A DNA stretch of 64,000 nt from NCBI RefSeq assembly GCF_963855985.1, contig NC_087119.1:8038001-8102000 (forward strand), read 5' to 3'. Shown here piece by piece: positions 1 through 12,108 of this stretch. The stretch is from Ostrinia nubilalis. Lineage: Eukaryota; Arthropoda; Insecta; Lepidoptera; Crambidae. The notes below the pieces were generated by a model. That model did not search any database. It was not told where the DNA came from and saw only the letters and a list, made by a program, of their open reading frames with translations. Position 1 is the first letter of the stretch. Every line of letters starts with the position of its first letter. The position numbers and the translations under genes were made by a program.

Positions 1-253
1 GCACTATTTCTCATAAACATCCACGATTTCACGAATTCTGAAAATATATCAGAGTTCAAATTTTCAGCGTGCCACTACGTGCCTGTGAACTGTCAAATAG
101 TTGCAATAAAACGGTTCTGTTTGTCGTGACGGTGATGGTATCACGCAACTCTTTTTATCACACAGTGTTGCTGTTAATGACATCTCGCTCGCTCAGTTCT
201 TTTTTGTTTTATTCCACTAGGTATATCAACTTTATGGCGGGTGTATTTGATTG
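1..253. other. AT-rich flank, no gene seen
   Basis: No exon, repeat family or RNA gene recognised. Confidence 0.3.
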
Positions 254-424
254 TATGCAAAATCGCTGCACGTGAAGTTTAAGGCAACGGCCTTTGAGTT
301 GCCGCTTGACCCCAGGCTGCCTCTAGTGGAGATCCGGCTTAAGGCGATTAGAGTCCTCAATGACCTTGGGCGTTTGACCTTCACGCCGCGAGCAACACCC
401 GCGTACCCCGCACCAAAAACTCCG
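254..424. other. GC-rich block of unknown nature
   Basis: Richer in G+C than its flanks and open in several frames on both strands (over 55 codons on +, 84 on -). About 23 bases around 340-362 recur inverted at 5893-5916, so part of it is repetitive. No protein family is recognised. It could be a transposon fragment or a lost exon. Confidence 0.25.
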
Positions 425-808
425 ATTTGACACCGATCAAAAATACACGGGCATAGGTAGATACAGAATAGAAGCTCTTTCTTCATACATTACTGCCTAT
501 TATTTTAAACTTAAATTGATGAACCTTGATGTCGGTGTCATTTAACTCAGGCGTAAAGGTATTTAATAAAAATAACAAAATCCATGAACATTTTGTACGG
601 GATAAAATTTTATTTTATTTTTCGTAAATTTTCTAATGCTTTTGTCGGTTCAGTCGTTCTCGAAATTTGAACAAACCCGACTTTATTACAAGCTTTTATT
701 TGCTTGCAATTTATGATGTATGTAGGTAATTACATAAATGTTTGTTCGGGTGGAATCTGGCAAGCTAGACCAACTTCCTGACGACAACTAGGCTAGATGA
801 CAAAATTT

Positions 809-1068
809 CAATTATTTGTCCGTCAGACAGATAATTAAAAAATATGAGATTTTTTATTTTCTTTCATAATTAAATAATAACAGTGCTACATCGAGTTGAA
901 ATGGCGCGATACGCCACGCTTGAGTAGAATTTTTACTTAAATGTGACGTCACGCGACATTTCAACTCAATATAATACTGTTATTATTCGATTATGGAAAA
1001 AATTAAAAAATATGAGTCTAATGTTTTCTAATTATCTGTCTGACGGACAAATAATTGAACACCCTGTA
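809..1068. mobile_element. Palindromic MITE, TA type
   Basis: Terminal inverted repeats: caattatttgtccgtcagac on the left, mirrored near 1035-1056. The right end finishes accctgTA, as in other TA-inserting MITEs here; the left end is degraded and lacks the outer bases. The interior is also partly palindromic around atttcaactc. No coding capacity. Confidence 0.75.
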
Positions 1069-1268
1069 TAAGCAAGTACCTAATGTTATGTAAGTACGCT
1101 ACTTTGAAAATCACGAGTCTTCAATTCTCTAAGGTAAACTGCAGGGTCTGATGATGGAGCTGGAATGTAGCCATAGGAATAGGCTAGTTTCTTAAAAAAA
1201 GACTTTTGGTCCGTCAATTTTACATTATCAAAAAATATTGGACACAGGATATTTTTATTTGTCAATTA

Positions 1269-1329
1269 AACAAGAGGAGGCCTTTGTCCAGCAGTGGACG
1301 TCATTTGGCTGAAACGAACGAACGAACGA
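1269..1329 (+). mobile_element. LINE 3' tail remnant with gaac repeats
   Basis: Matches the same LINE 3' end (ggcctttgtccagcagtgga, tggctgaaacg), followed by a short run of cgaa repeats as its tail. Confidence 0.5.
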
Positions 1330-1370
1330 AACAAGTAATTACGAAGATATGATGCGATGAAATTCCGCGT

Positions 1371-4183
1371 GACGCACAGTAGTTTGATTTTAAAAATAGG
1401 TGGACATAGGATCGAAAGTCATAATTTCACCGAAACAAAAATTGTTTTGGATAGCATTTTGAATGCTGATCAACATTTGCCATTATACATTTTTCGATAA
1501 AACGAGCCTTTCATGCTTAAAAAAAATATGACAAGAAAATTTGTATGGAGAAAAATCATTTATATTTTTTTTCTGGCTACTGTTGCAAACTGTAGCGGTC
1601 AAACCTTATGTAGTCGTAAGTACCTATGGTGGCAAATATTACTACATAAATACTTTTTGCGGGCACGCGCGGCCAAGCGAGTAATGGACATGCAAAATTT
1701 TAAATATTTTTATTTATGGATTATTGATTTTAATGCACTTAAAGTAATTATTAATAGAAAAATATACTTAGTCTAACTTACTACAGCCCCCTATTACCTC
1801 ATTTCACGCCAAAATCTTTCAAACTAGAACCTACGTTTGTAGGTACTAGGTAGCCTAAGTCGATTATTGACAATAAAATATTCACTACTGGTCTACTGGT
1901 TATGGTGTAAGGAAGATTAGGTAGATATCTACCCTTTACCTAGCTATGTACCTACTTCTTGGCACTTATAATACCGACAGACATGATTAAAAAAAGTCTT
2001 CAAGCAAGAACCCTTGACTTCAATGGTTATGAAAGATTTTTTTACTTTCTAGAGTAGTCCTGAATAGATCCCTTAAATCATTTTGACTGTCATAATCGAT
2101 TACAGTAGGTAGTGGGTTCAGTAAGAGTTTCAACCCATATAGTAATCAATACATTTTTATGGCTCTTTATTCAAGTTAGTCGAATAATTCCATCATAAAT
2201 GGGAATATCCGTAACCCTCTTCCACACATTATTCATCATCCATCATCATTTCAACCTTAGGACGTCCACTGCTGGACATATGCATCCCCCAATGATTTTC
2301 ACAATGGCCGCTTGGTGGTGGCCTGCATCCAGGGTCTTCCTGCTACCTTTATGAGGTCGTCAGTCCACCTTGTGGGTGGACGTCCTACGCTGCGCATTCC
2401 GGTACGTGGCCTCCAGAACCTTGCTGCCCCATCGGCCATTACTTCTGCGTATTATGCCACTTTAGCTTGCTAATCCGTTGGGCTATGTCAGCGACTTAAG
2501 TTCGTTTATGGATCTCCTCCTCATTTCTGATTCGATCTCGTAAATAAACATCGAACAACCTCTCCATAGCACGTTGTGCAATTTTGAGCTTATTTATAAG
2601 GCCTATATTGAGAGGTCACGTTTCCGAGCCGTATTGCAGATCCATTATGTTCACATCTACCTATAGTTTTATATGCCAACTAACGTACACAAAAACTGCT
2701 GATACATGGTGCAGATAATGTGATAACATTTTGGTGTACTGAATAACTGCCTATTGGATTCTTTCGGAAAAAGTAAGTACGTGAGTGACTTTGATTATTT
2801 TGAACACTCTGTTCAAGATAAGTGAAATAGGCTAAAATATCTTTTTTGATTGTTTTTCGAACGAAGATAATAATTGAAGACATGAATGGAAGAAGGTGAT
2901 TAATGTCGGATTTCAGATTTTTCTCAGTTTGATGATTGGATAAAGGTGTTATATTTCAAACCTTATGTTTGAAAAGAAGGTGACCTACTTGATGAAGGTG
3001 TTATGTACGTTATCTTTTTAAAAAGATAAAGGGAAAGGAACTCACACCTCTTTAAAGAAGCCAAAAAAAAGAATATTTTTGCGAAAGTATAAGACTATTC
3101 AACAGAAGAACTGGAAATTATTACAGTTCTATCAAAATTGAAACTATCCCGCTACCTACTGTAATTGATTATCCCACCAAAAACATTCTGTAAAAAACTA
3201 GCCAAGTCTCGATGGAGCTGTTTGTTTATCTCTAAAAAGTAATGAAATCTAGACAAAGTCGTGCCAAGTCTATGGTTCCTTACTGCAATTTCTTTATTAT
3301 TATAGTTAATGTTGTGTGACTTGGCCGTTTAGCGTTTAGCGTCTTATCCAGAGGTTCTCAAATAGAGGCCTGAAAATGCGGCGAAATGGTTCCAGTAAAG
3401 GATGGTACTGCAGTGTTTGCTTCGCGCTCGACTTGGCGGGGGCACTACCGTGCCCCCAGATGACATTCAAAATAATTTAAGGATCTATTCAGGACTACTC
3501 TAGAAAGTAAAAAAATCTTTCATAACCGTTGAAGTCAAGGGTTCTTGCTTGAAGACTTTTTTTAATCATGTTTGTCGGTACTATAAGTGACAAGAAGTAG
3601 GTATATAGCTAGGTAAAGGGTAGATATCTACCTAATCTACCGTACACCATAAACAGTAGACCAGTAGTGAATATTATAATGTCAATAATCGACTTAGGCT
3701 ACCTAGTACCTACAAACTTAGGTTCTAGTTTGAAAGGTTTTGGCGTGAAATGAGGTAATAGGGGGCTGTAGTAAGTTAGACTAAGTATATTTTTCTATTA
3801 ATAATTCCTTTAAGTGCATTAAAATCAATAATCCATAAATAAAAATATTTGAAATTTTGCATGTTCATTACTCGCTTGGCCGCGCGTGCCCGCAAAAAGT
3901 ATTTATGTAGTAATATTCGCCACCATAGGTACTTACGACTACATAAGGTTTGACTGCTACAGTTTGCAACAGTAGCCAGAAAAAAAATAAAAATGATTTT
4001 TCTCCATACAAATTTTCTTGTCATATTTTTTTTAAGCATGAAAGGCTCGTTTTATCGAAAAATGCATAATGACAAATGTTGATCAGCATTCAAAATGCTA
4101 TCCAAAAAAAATTTTGTTTCGGTGAAATTATGACTTTCGATCGTATGTCCACCTATTTTTTAAATCAAACTACTGTGTGACGA
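1371..4183. mobile_element. Large fold-back element with about 720-bp arms
   Basis: Arms 1371-2092 and 3460-4183 are inverted copies, nearly identical by eye, around a 1.37-kb spacer. Each arm carries an 87-codon open frame in mirror orientation, with five differing residues. The spacer contains an antisense LINE tail (2237-2640). No transposase is recognised and no target duplication could be fixed. The superfamily is unknown. Confidence 0.8.
2237..2640 (-). mobile_element. RTE-like LINE 3' fragment
   Basis: On the - strand it reads the C-terminal end of a LINE reverse-transcriptase protein (the GRP..RWTDDL region, ending in tccagcagtggacgtcc). Truncated and out of frame. It lies in the spacer of the fold-back and is related to 6605-6885 and 52970-53780. 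Confidence 0.7.
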
Positions 4184-5316
4184 CACAAATCGCCACATTT
4201 TTAAGCAGGCCTTGACGTCATGTGCCTCATCTTCTGAACTTTGGTGCGCTTCATCTTTTTAAATTTTCATAAGTTTAAAAAAGTGAAAAATACATTTAGA
4301 GTTTTTTTTTTTGTAAGTTCACCGACGGACTAATTCAAACTCTTGCTACTTTCTTGCTTTATCCACGAAACATCCCTATTCTTCGAAATTATTACGATCT
4401 ACAAACGGAAGATCTCTGCTACTACGCCGCAGTTAATTCCCCATCATAAATAATAATAAAAAAAAAAAATCTTTCAAGCTCTTGTATGCTAATAATTTTG
4501 GTTTCATGACATGCTCCTAAAATTCATCACCTTATAAGAGGATTTCAGTTTTTATCTGCGAAACTTTTTAATAATATAGGTACGTTTCATGGTTTGGTAA
4601 TTTAGGGAAGTTTATTTGCACTTAACATGAAAAATATGGTATCAATGTACTGTGTACCTATGCACCTTCAGTGGCAACAACAAGGTCTACTGAGTACCTA
4701 TAGTCTACTAAAGGCATGAAATAGATTAATTTCACTAAAAATTAAAACCAACTCCAAAACGAATCACCAAAGGGTAGGCTGCCACCGACTCCGAAAATGG
4801 CTAATTTTGTAATCAGTATTCAAATTTTTTAATAAGCTCCATAGAACAATTCAATACCACTTTATCTTAATTTTTTTTAATGTGACAGGAGGCAAACGAG
4901 CAAACGGATCACCTGTTGGTAAATAACCACCGTCGCCCATAGACACCCGCAGACCCAGGGGCGTTACAGGTGTTATTTTTCATTGTAGTATTTTCGCGAA
5001 GAAACATATTGAAAATCTAATTCTAATAAGTATTAAAAATATAAATTGTTTTCTACACGTAAATCGATTAAGTTACAGATTCTGACTAGCTCCTAATTTG
5101 GATACTGATTGCAAAGGCCTAGTAAATAAATAACGTAATAATTTTTCTACTTGTATTTATCTAGTGCAGTTGTTTTGGAGTCAATTATAGTTTTTTTACA
5201 CTAACAGATTCTATTCAGGTAGAAAATAGCGTCTGAGCGCGTCATAATTCAATTGTATCGTCTGACTGCACGTACTCTATGAACAATTCTGACATAAAAT
5301 CTATTGTCGAACAAAA
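4184..5316. repeat. Repeat remnants, no gene
   Basis: 4880-4975 resembles a common lepidopteran retroelement piece (aggcaaacgag, ggatcacctgttggtaa, gacacccgcagacc). 4738-4795 resembles half of the palindromic MITE at 60176-60430 (accaactccaaaac). The rest is AT-rich and unassigned. Confidence 0.4.
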
Positions 5317-5443
5317 GCCGGGTTGCACCATCTTACTTCAACTTTGACAAGCGTCAAAAGTCTGTCTAACTCCATACAAAAAACACCGGTTATCGCCAAA
5401 GCTACGGTCAAAGTTAGGTCACGTCAGGTGGTGCAACTCAGCC
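5317..5443. mobile_element. Short MITE, GGTTGCACCA family, copy 1
   Basis: Inverted ends gccgggttgcacca and tggtgcaactcagcc; about 127 bp, non-coding. A second member lies at 34591-34706. Confidence 0.7.
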
Positions 5444-6040
5444 AAAGAAAAAATTCATTTTGATCGCTAATGTCAGTTTGCAGCGAGTGACACAACCTCC
5501 CCGTCTGAAGGCCAGCGGCCGACTGCCGCCCGCACCCCGCGAAGGCCCCCTCAACAGCAAAACGTTCGGAATTTATCAAAAGTAAAATTTATGAATGAAA
5601 GTAATGTTCGATTGAAAAACGCAACGTGTCATTTAAAGATTAAAGAATTCCTAATCTATTCGTGCAAAAATCTTTTAAATTAACATAGCCGTTTTGGAGG
5701 AGTAGGGAATTTAAGTAAAAAATCGATGTCCCGTATTTATTTTTTTAATCCAAAACAAAGAGACGTAGCGAAAATTCAAACGTCACAAATGTAGTCCTTG
5801 AACTGTTGTATAACATATATTTTTTTCAACTATTTCTGTCCAGCAGTAAAAGAGGAGTAGGCTTTACAAAATGCCCATTTGGCGCGGATTGAGGACTCTA
5901 ATCGCCTTAACAGAAATCAAACAGATGAATTATATTATCAGCCACTTATTTTTATGGAAAGATTCTATTCCAATATGCGCGGCAATGTTTTAGTTGACTA
6001 TTTGTTGTATTAAAATAAATGTTTTTCACGTTCTATAAAA

Positions 6041-6163
6041 GTACTATCGGCCACAGTTCTAGCCTCTACCCATTGCCGTTTCTATCGCTCTCATCAAGTG
6101 TCATTGCGATAGAACGAGACGACATGACCGGAAATGGGTAGATGGAACTGTGGCCGATAGTAC
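6041..6163. mobile_element. Hairpin MITE, 123 bp
   Basis: Ends gtactatcggccacagttc and gaactgtggccgatagtac are exact inverted copies, with further pairing inward (ctacccatt/aatgggtag). Confidence 0.75.
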
Positions 6164-6171
6164 AGTATACA

Positions 6172-6585
6172 TACAGGGTGGAATTTTGTAACGCCATCTG
6201 GAGGGAAAGTACTCTTAATACTGTAGATAGAAAACATTTCTTTATTTTTGAAAAGAAATAGAATTGCATTTAAAGATTTCTGATTTCTAAACAACCATAC
6301 CATAAAACTTATGATTTTATGGTTTTCCTTTCATTTGATTTATAAAGTTTGTTAGAGAGATATTGTATCCTAACAATTCTAACAAACGATGCAATAAAAA
6401 TACAGGCTGTATTTTTTAACAGATTTTAGTCGGTTCTATCCCGGATGTGGCAAGCAAATTTTTGGAAATCTTTGAATGCAGTTCTATTTCTTTTTAAAAG
6501 TAAATGATTACTTTGAGTAAAATTTTCTATCTGCAGTATTAAGAGTACTTTCCCTCCAGGTGGCATTACAAAATTCCAGTCTGTA
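6172..6585. mobile_element. TA-flanked MITE, 414 bp
   Basis: The first about 60 bp (from TAcagggtggaattttgtaa) are mirrored at 6525-6585, ending ccagtctgTA. No transposase. Probably Tc1/mariner-mobilised, judged from the TA ends. Confidence 0.75.
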
Positions 6586-6604
6586 TACGTGCTTGCACAT
6601 GACT

Positions 6605-6885
6605 GTTTCATCATTCATCATCATCATTTCAGCCATAGGACGTCCACTGCTGAACATAGGCCTCTCCTAATGCTTTCCACGTTGATCGATTGGTAGCGGC
6701 CTGCGTCCAGCGCTTCCCTGCTACCTTTACGATGTCGTCGGTCCACCTTGTAGATGGACGTCCCACGCTGCGTTTTCCGGTACGCGGCCTCCATTCCAGA
6801 ACCTTGCTGCTCCATCGGCCGTCAGTTCTGCGTACTATGTGCCCTGCCCATTGCCACTTCAGCTTGCTAATCCGTCGGGCTATGT
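6605..6885 (-). mobile_element. RTE-like LINE 3' fragment abutting an exon
   Basis: On the - strand it encodes the LINE C-terminus (KLKWQWAGH-like, then RPRTGKR and WTDDIVKVAG) and ends at the tggacgtcctatggctg tail near 6630. Its truncated inner end stops about 15 bp before the splice acceptor of the SCAP-like exon at 6901. Confidence 0.75.
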
Positions 6886-6900
6886 GCTGAATGTTTACAG

Positions 6901-8647
6901 GGCCTCAACTACATGAGCCGCATGCTGCCGCTGACGCACACGATGCTGGTGATGGGCGACCGGAGCGGCCTCACCGCCTACGACCTCAGCAGCGGCGACG
7001 TCATCCGCAGGGTGCTCTTCGGTAAGACAAACTATTATACAGGGTGTTAGGTAAATGGGTATATGAGCCGACACTAGCCTATGTTAACATATGGATATAA
7101 ATGGTATGGTAAAGTCAGAAATGATATCATCATTTTAATTTTTTAAATGTTCATGCAAAAAAAAATTATAAAATCAGATTTGTATGAAAATTTAAATAAT
7201 TAAAATGATGATATCAATTTTCTGACTTCACCATACCATTTATATGCCCATGTTAACATGGGCTAGTGTCGGCTCATATACCCATTTACCTAACACCCTG
7301 TAGAAATAGAAAATCTTTATTCGACACAAAATAAACAAAAAAAATCACAGAATTAAAAATACATGGTGTGGTTTTGTAAAACTATCAGATCTCAGGTAGT
7401 AGTACACGTGAAAGTAAAAAGAATAAAATATATATCTTTCTAAAGAGCCCTTAGGCTGCGTTTCCACCAGAGATGTGCGAGGATGCGTAGCGAGGGATAT
7501 GTTTGTAAAGAACCAATAGAATCGCTTCATTTACCGATTCGAGGTCCTCCTTTTTTATGTTAACGTCCATAAGTGCCATGTATTAGTCAAAAATAAATAA
7601 TTTTTACTTTCATTAACTTTGGCCAACATTTCTACAGAATGCAGAATTTCTTACAAGGTTTGACTTCTGTTTAGTATGACTTACTACTGAAGTTACTTTA
7701 TTGGAAGATTTTGTATGATAAAAGGTTTTGAAATCATCTCCATTCTCCATCAATATTTTTGTCATTTGAAAGCGCAATAAATAAACTTATCGAATAAATT
7801 ACTTTTCCTAAGGTGCAATTTTTACGAGAAGTACCTATAAGTAAAAAAGTTTTAATTAATTAAACTAGCGACTCGTCCCTGCTTCGCATGAGTAAAATGT
7901 ATTATACATTATACTTAAAAACCTTCCTCTTGAATCGCTCTATCTAATAAAATAAACCGCATCAAAATCCCTTTAGTTGTTTTAAGGATCTAAGCATACA
8001 TAGGGACAAACAAACAGGAAAGCGACTTTGTTTTATAATATGTAGTGATTATCACGATCTGTAGGCCTAAGATGCGCGCCGTGACAACTTTTATCGACGT
8101 CAAAATGTATGGGCAAAATCGATAAAATGGCGTGATAACCTCTTATCGCGGCGCGCATCTTAGGCCTACTGGTGAAGGTCGCGGGAGGTGCCTGGATGCG
8201 AGCGGCGCAGGACCGGTCTTTGTGGAAATCTTTAGGGAAGGCCTTTGCTTTGTCCAGCAGTGGACTTCTTTCGGCTGAAACGACGAATCACGGAAGATCA
8301 CTGACTCACTAATCACGAAATCTTAGAAACGATAATACCTACAAACTTGAAATTTGGTAGGTAGATTCCATATAGGGTTTAGACATCCGCTAAGAACGGA
8401 TTTTACAAAACTCAACCCCTATAGGGCTAAACCGGGGTCCATGCGTAAGAATTCGCGGGCGGCCGCTAGTTCTCCTAATATTTATAAACAAAAATAAATG
8501 ATTTTGTCTACAGGCCAGAGCGACGGGTGCATATTTGTGCGACAGATCCTGCCTCTGAAAGATGCGATCGTGTGTGACTACGCCAACCAGCTGCGAATAG
8601 TAAGGTTCCCTTTGGTGTCCAGCCTCGCCAGCACAAAATGCGACTGA
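6901..8647 (+). CDS. SCAP: C-terminal two exons of a SCAP-like WD-repeat protein
   Basis: Seen: exon 6901-7021 follows an acceptor (tttacag) and ends at a gtaaga donor; exon 8514-8647 follows ctacag and ends in TGA. The phases agree (one base carried over) and the joined reading is 84 residues. It has a WD-repeat strand pattern (MLVMGDRSGLTAYDLSSGD), then FVRQILPLKDAIVCDY and a tail near LRIVRFPLV before the stop. Family knowledge: SCAP escorts SREBP from the ER to the Golgi; its N-terminal half is membrane-bound and sterol-sensing, its C-terminal WD40 half binds SREBP and ends in a similar 'QIL..NAIVC..' segment. Both exons use GC-rich third positions, unlike the flanks. Upstream exons are not in the window, so the gene is partial on the left. 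The intron holds a palindromic MITE and a Helitron fragment. Splicing is confident; the SCAP name is an inference from the tail, and another WD-repeat protein is possible. Confidence 0.6.
7038..7302. mobile_element. MITE family A, copy 1
   Basis: Palindromic: starts TAcagggtgttaggtaaatg and ends cctaacaccctgTA, with gagccgacactagcc mirrored inside. Full-length form about 265 bp, in the intron of the SCAP-like gene. TA target duplication. Confidence 0.85.
7865..8048 (-). mobile_element. Helitron fragment
   Basis: On the - strand it runs from tcactacatattataaaac to cgcagggacgagtcgctagt, the ends of the common lepidopteran Helitron seen at 24511-24751. The interior is diverged. Confidence 0.55.
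8061..8169. mobile_element. Hairpin MITE, 109 bp
   Basis: gtaggcctaagatgcgcgcc and its inverse form the two ends. It lies directly beside the Helitron fragment in the SCAP-like intron. Confidence 0.75.
8235..8478 (+). mobile_element. LINE tail and Helitron 3' end remnants
   Basis: 8235-8285 carries the LINE 3' end (tccagcagtggac, cggctgaaacgac). 8340-8475 ends with gcgggcggccgctagt, a Helitron-type 3' end. Confidence 0.45.
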
Positions 8648-9044
8648 GTTACATTACATATCCGACTCAAACAGTATTGGTCGCGCAACAAATGTTGAGG
8701 TGAACACACACTCACACAGGTGCAATATTTGAATACAGAAAATATAGTCAGAATACGCAAGATTTCAGCACGTCAAGCGTATACAGATACAAAACCTTGC
8801 TTGTGTCATGATCTCAACTCTCGTTGCGCGACCTGTAACTATCATACCGTTTAGGTAACTAAAGGACGTCGCACATTTATCAACCCGGAAAGGGATCGTA
8901 ACCTTATCAACTCGAGGTGGTCAGTATTCTTTGTATGAAACTCCATACTGCAACGCTCACTTATCCGCACCGTAACGTAAACGCCTCGCCTCGCGATTGA
9001 CAGCGCGCGAAAGGCGATGGTGTTGATCCCTTTCCGAGTTTATA
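8648..9044 (+). other. 3' flank of the SCAP-like gene with a small inverted repeat
   Basis: Likely 3' UTR and flank. From 8877 to 9044 it contains a MITE-like element whose ends ttatcaacccggaaaggga and tccctttccgagtttataa are imperfect inverted copies. Confidence 0.45.
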
Positions 9045-10582
9045 AGTCTGCTATGAACTTTATACTACGCTGTAACTTACTATCCAACCAAACAAACAAA
9101 AACGAAAGACTTTCACTGTGTCTTACTAATCTTCAGAAATAATAATATATTGTTTGTATCGTTGACGATTACAAATTTAAATGTATTTATAGTTCCAAAA
9201 ATGTATATTTATTGTTATATGAATTACCGGTCCGATGTAGTTTTTTCGATGTTGCAACTTTATGTCACATTCAAATACAAAGTTCTCTTTGTAGCTATGA
9301 AAGTAGCATTATCGTTATTTTAGGAATAAGTAACTTGTTTGATACGCAACAGAAATATATTTTAAAATAATTAAATGGCTCTCTTAATCATTAAAGAATA
9401 TTTAAAGTAACAAGTTAAAGGATCAGTTATTATTTTATTATTTACTGTTTTGGTAAATCTAGCATATCACATGGACAAATGATGAAATAAAAAGTGTGCC
9501 TACCAAGATTTTAAACCTATTTTGGATAAAATTAATTCATCAATCTAAATACTGATCATCAAGTTTAAAATTGGCGAGAGATTTTTTTTAATTTGGTAGG
9601 ACTGTTATTATAATGTCAGCTTATCGCTGACTACCATAATTAATCTTATCAGTATCTCGTATGTATTCGGATAGACCGTTATGATTTATGACTAACCATA
9701 CTAGCACGACAATAATTCAAAATTAATGCATATTTTTAAACGAACAGTTTTGTATCCGTAACCATCAAAGATCAAAGCTTATCTAATTCTAGATTTATAT
9801 TAATTTATTTATTTCTATGTACGATGGGTTCCCAATTGTCTAATATCCAATTTTACAATGCATCACATCAAAATAGTGACTATAATGTCAATTGAAGTGC
9901 TTCCTCAAAATTTAGTTCATCAATAGTTTGTGCATTTTCCCGAGTTCTTCCTAAACGCCGTGGTAGATTTAGTTCAGATCAAACCAAAAGGGTAGTTCCC
10001 ATTTGTTTTACCTTTGGGATTGGTCTACCTACCAGTTCCATCCATGCCCGTTTAACCTAAACCCAGTTTAAGGCCCGTATCATGAAATGACCAAAATATG
10101 AACCAAAAATTCATAGACTCCAGTCTTTTGTAATCCAGTTTAATTGAAATCTTGTGCTTTCTTTCATAATACGAGCCTGCGATTTTTTGTCAAATTTGTC
10201 AAACAACCACACCTTCCTATATCTACCTCTCCTTTAATAAACAATGCCGTTTATATGGCAACTTCCATAATGAATGATCCAAAAACGAAAAGAACAAAAC
10301 AATTTAAAGCTATTAATACAATTTACTATGTCACCTTCCTATTCCATACAAATAAAGCATTCGTTGTTTAAAACGAATGGTTACTGTGTAGTTTATTTAT
10401 TTTCTATATTATTTATTTCTGCAGAATTGCAGTTTATTATACCTATGCTCTAGTCTAAATTTAAGTTTTTTTGTATAAAAAAATAATATAGTATACATTA
10501 TATCATGACTATACTCGGTTACGTTTAAACGGAGGCTATAATGATTGGCCTTGACTTGTCGTCCAGAACAATAGGACAAAAC
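9045..10582. other. Intergenic AT-rich DNA, no gene seen
   Basis: No exon, RNA gene or repeat family recognised on either strand. Candidate polyadenylation hexamers (aataaa) occur but cannot be assigned. Confidence 0.4.
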
Positions 10583-11007
10583 GTCCCCAGAACTGTAGCA
10601 CTTTAATACCTACCTTATTATGATAGACCATGCTAATAAAATTAATGTAATAAGTAGGTTAAAATTAATTTAATCGAGTTGTCGAAGTGTCGTAGGTTCC
10701 AGCAGTCGTGGCACCGTTTGAAGTAAGTCAAAAGTGTTGAGTGTTGAAAAAATCGAGTTGTCACAGTCGTCCAGTTGTCGCAGGAGTCGATTTGTCCCGG
10801 GGTTGAGCTGTCGTGATACCATTTTATGTTTGTCAAAAGTGATTTAATGTGTATTTTTTGAGGGTTGATTATCATTTTTTATTTTTTGACATAACTTTTT
10901 TCTGAGACAAATATCAGACTTGAGCTGTCATATAATAAAATTATAGTATTAGCATGTTTAATATAAAAGCTTGTAATTGTAAGGTAGAGGGCTACAGTTC
11001 TGGGGAC
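10583..11007. mobile_element. TIR element, 425 bp, unknown family
   Basis: Exact 17-bp terminal inverted repeats gtccccagaactgtagc and gctacagttctggggac, with partial pairing further in (aaggtag, tattagcatg). No coding capacity. Confidence 0.65.
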
Positions 11008-11311
11008 AAAGCTCACACATAATGTCCCATTGATCTATTATTATTAGAATTATTGAACTTCAATTCGCACAAATCTTATTAGAAGTCCTAAAAAAATACA
11101 TTTAATGTAAATCTTCATCCATGCGGCAATAGACAATAGTAGAAGATCCGAATTAGCCTACACCCATCAGGTTATTTTTAGTCGCGACATATTTTTAACA
11201 TGCTAAAATTGATTTAAAATACCTTTAAATGAATAAACAGATGGTTGCAGATCGCTTCTAGTTCGGATCTTAGACCATGTCGCATCGAGAATAGATCTCG
11301 ATCTATAGGTA

Positions 11312-11384
11312 CACTGCATTTTTTAACAGTCATATACATCGAGATGTATGACTATTAAAGTATATGACTTAAAAATGCAGTGTA
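11312..11384. mobile_element. Miniature hairpin element, about 73 bp
   Basis: Ends acactgcattttttaacag and its near-inverse, flanked by TA on both sides. Confidence 0.5.
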
Positions 11385-12108
11385 ATAATAGAACAGTGCA
11401 TATCACGTTTTATCTCGCACTCACACTGGTTATGGGTGACGTCACACAGAGGCAGGCATAGCGTTAATTATAGTACGTAATTATTAATAAAATATCGGCA
11501 AGTGTGCATCCCTGTTTCAAAAATTACTTATGGCCCCGCCTGCCATGAGTCTGCGTTGAGTATAGCATTGTTAGCGATACAAACGCGGAGCTTGTGAAAA
11601 TCGCCGATGCAAGTCAATGATAAATTTTAATGACGTTAACTTCTTTGTTATTACTTTCGGTGAATTGCGACTATAATGAAATAGAATTATTATATTCGTT
11701 TCATACAATCGATGATATTCTGAACAAAACGATTTAAATAAACGTTTTAAATTTTAAATAAACGTTGTTTAAGAAGTCACTAACACAATCAATGTAAGTA
11801 GGCTTTTACCAGTCTGAATGAAGTACTAAAACAAACAACAGTTTTTAACCGACTTCATACGAAACATGTATCAAAACAATATTATGCTCGGGAATTCGGG
11901 ATTTTCATTATAAAAGACAAGTCATGGTGGCTAATATTTTATTCCTCACACAAACAAACATTCTCATCAATTTAAACACATAACAATAAAGATATTTCAT
12001 AAGCATAAAATATCATTTAAAATACATATTAAAAATTTAAGCCTGGTTACACACTATCAAGTTTGTAAGATCACGTTGACAGACTAATGACAGTCTATAA
12101 TAAATTGC

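Noticed and set aside
6690..6890. 66-codon frame on the + strand
   Set aside because: It is the antisense reading of the LINE 3' fragment.
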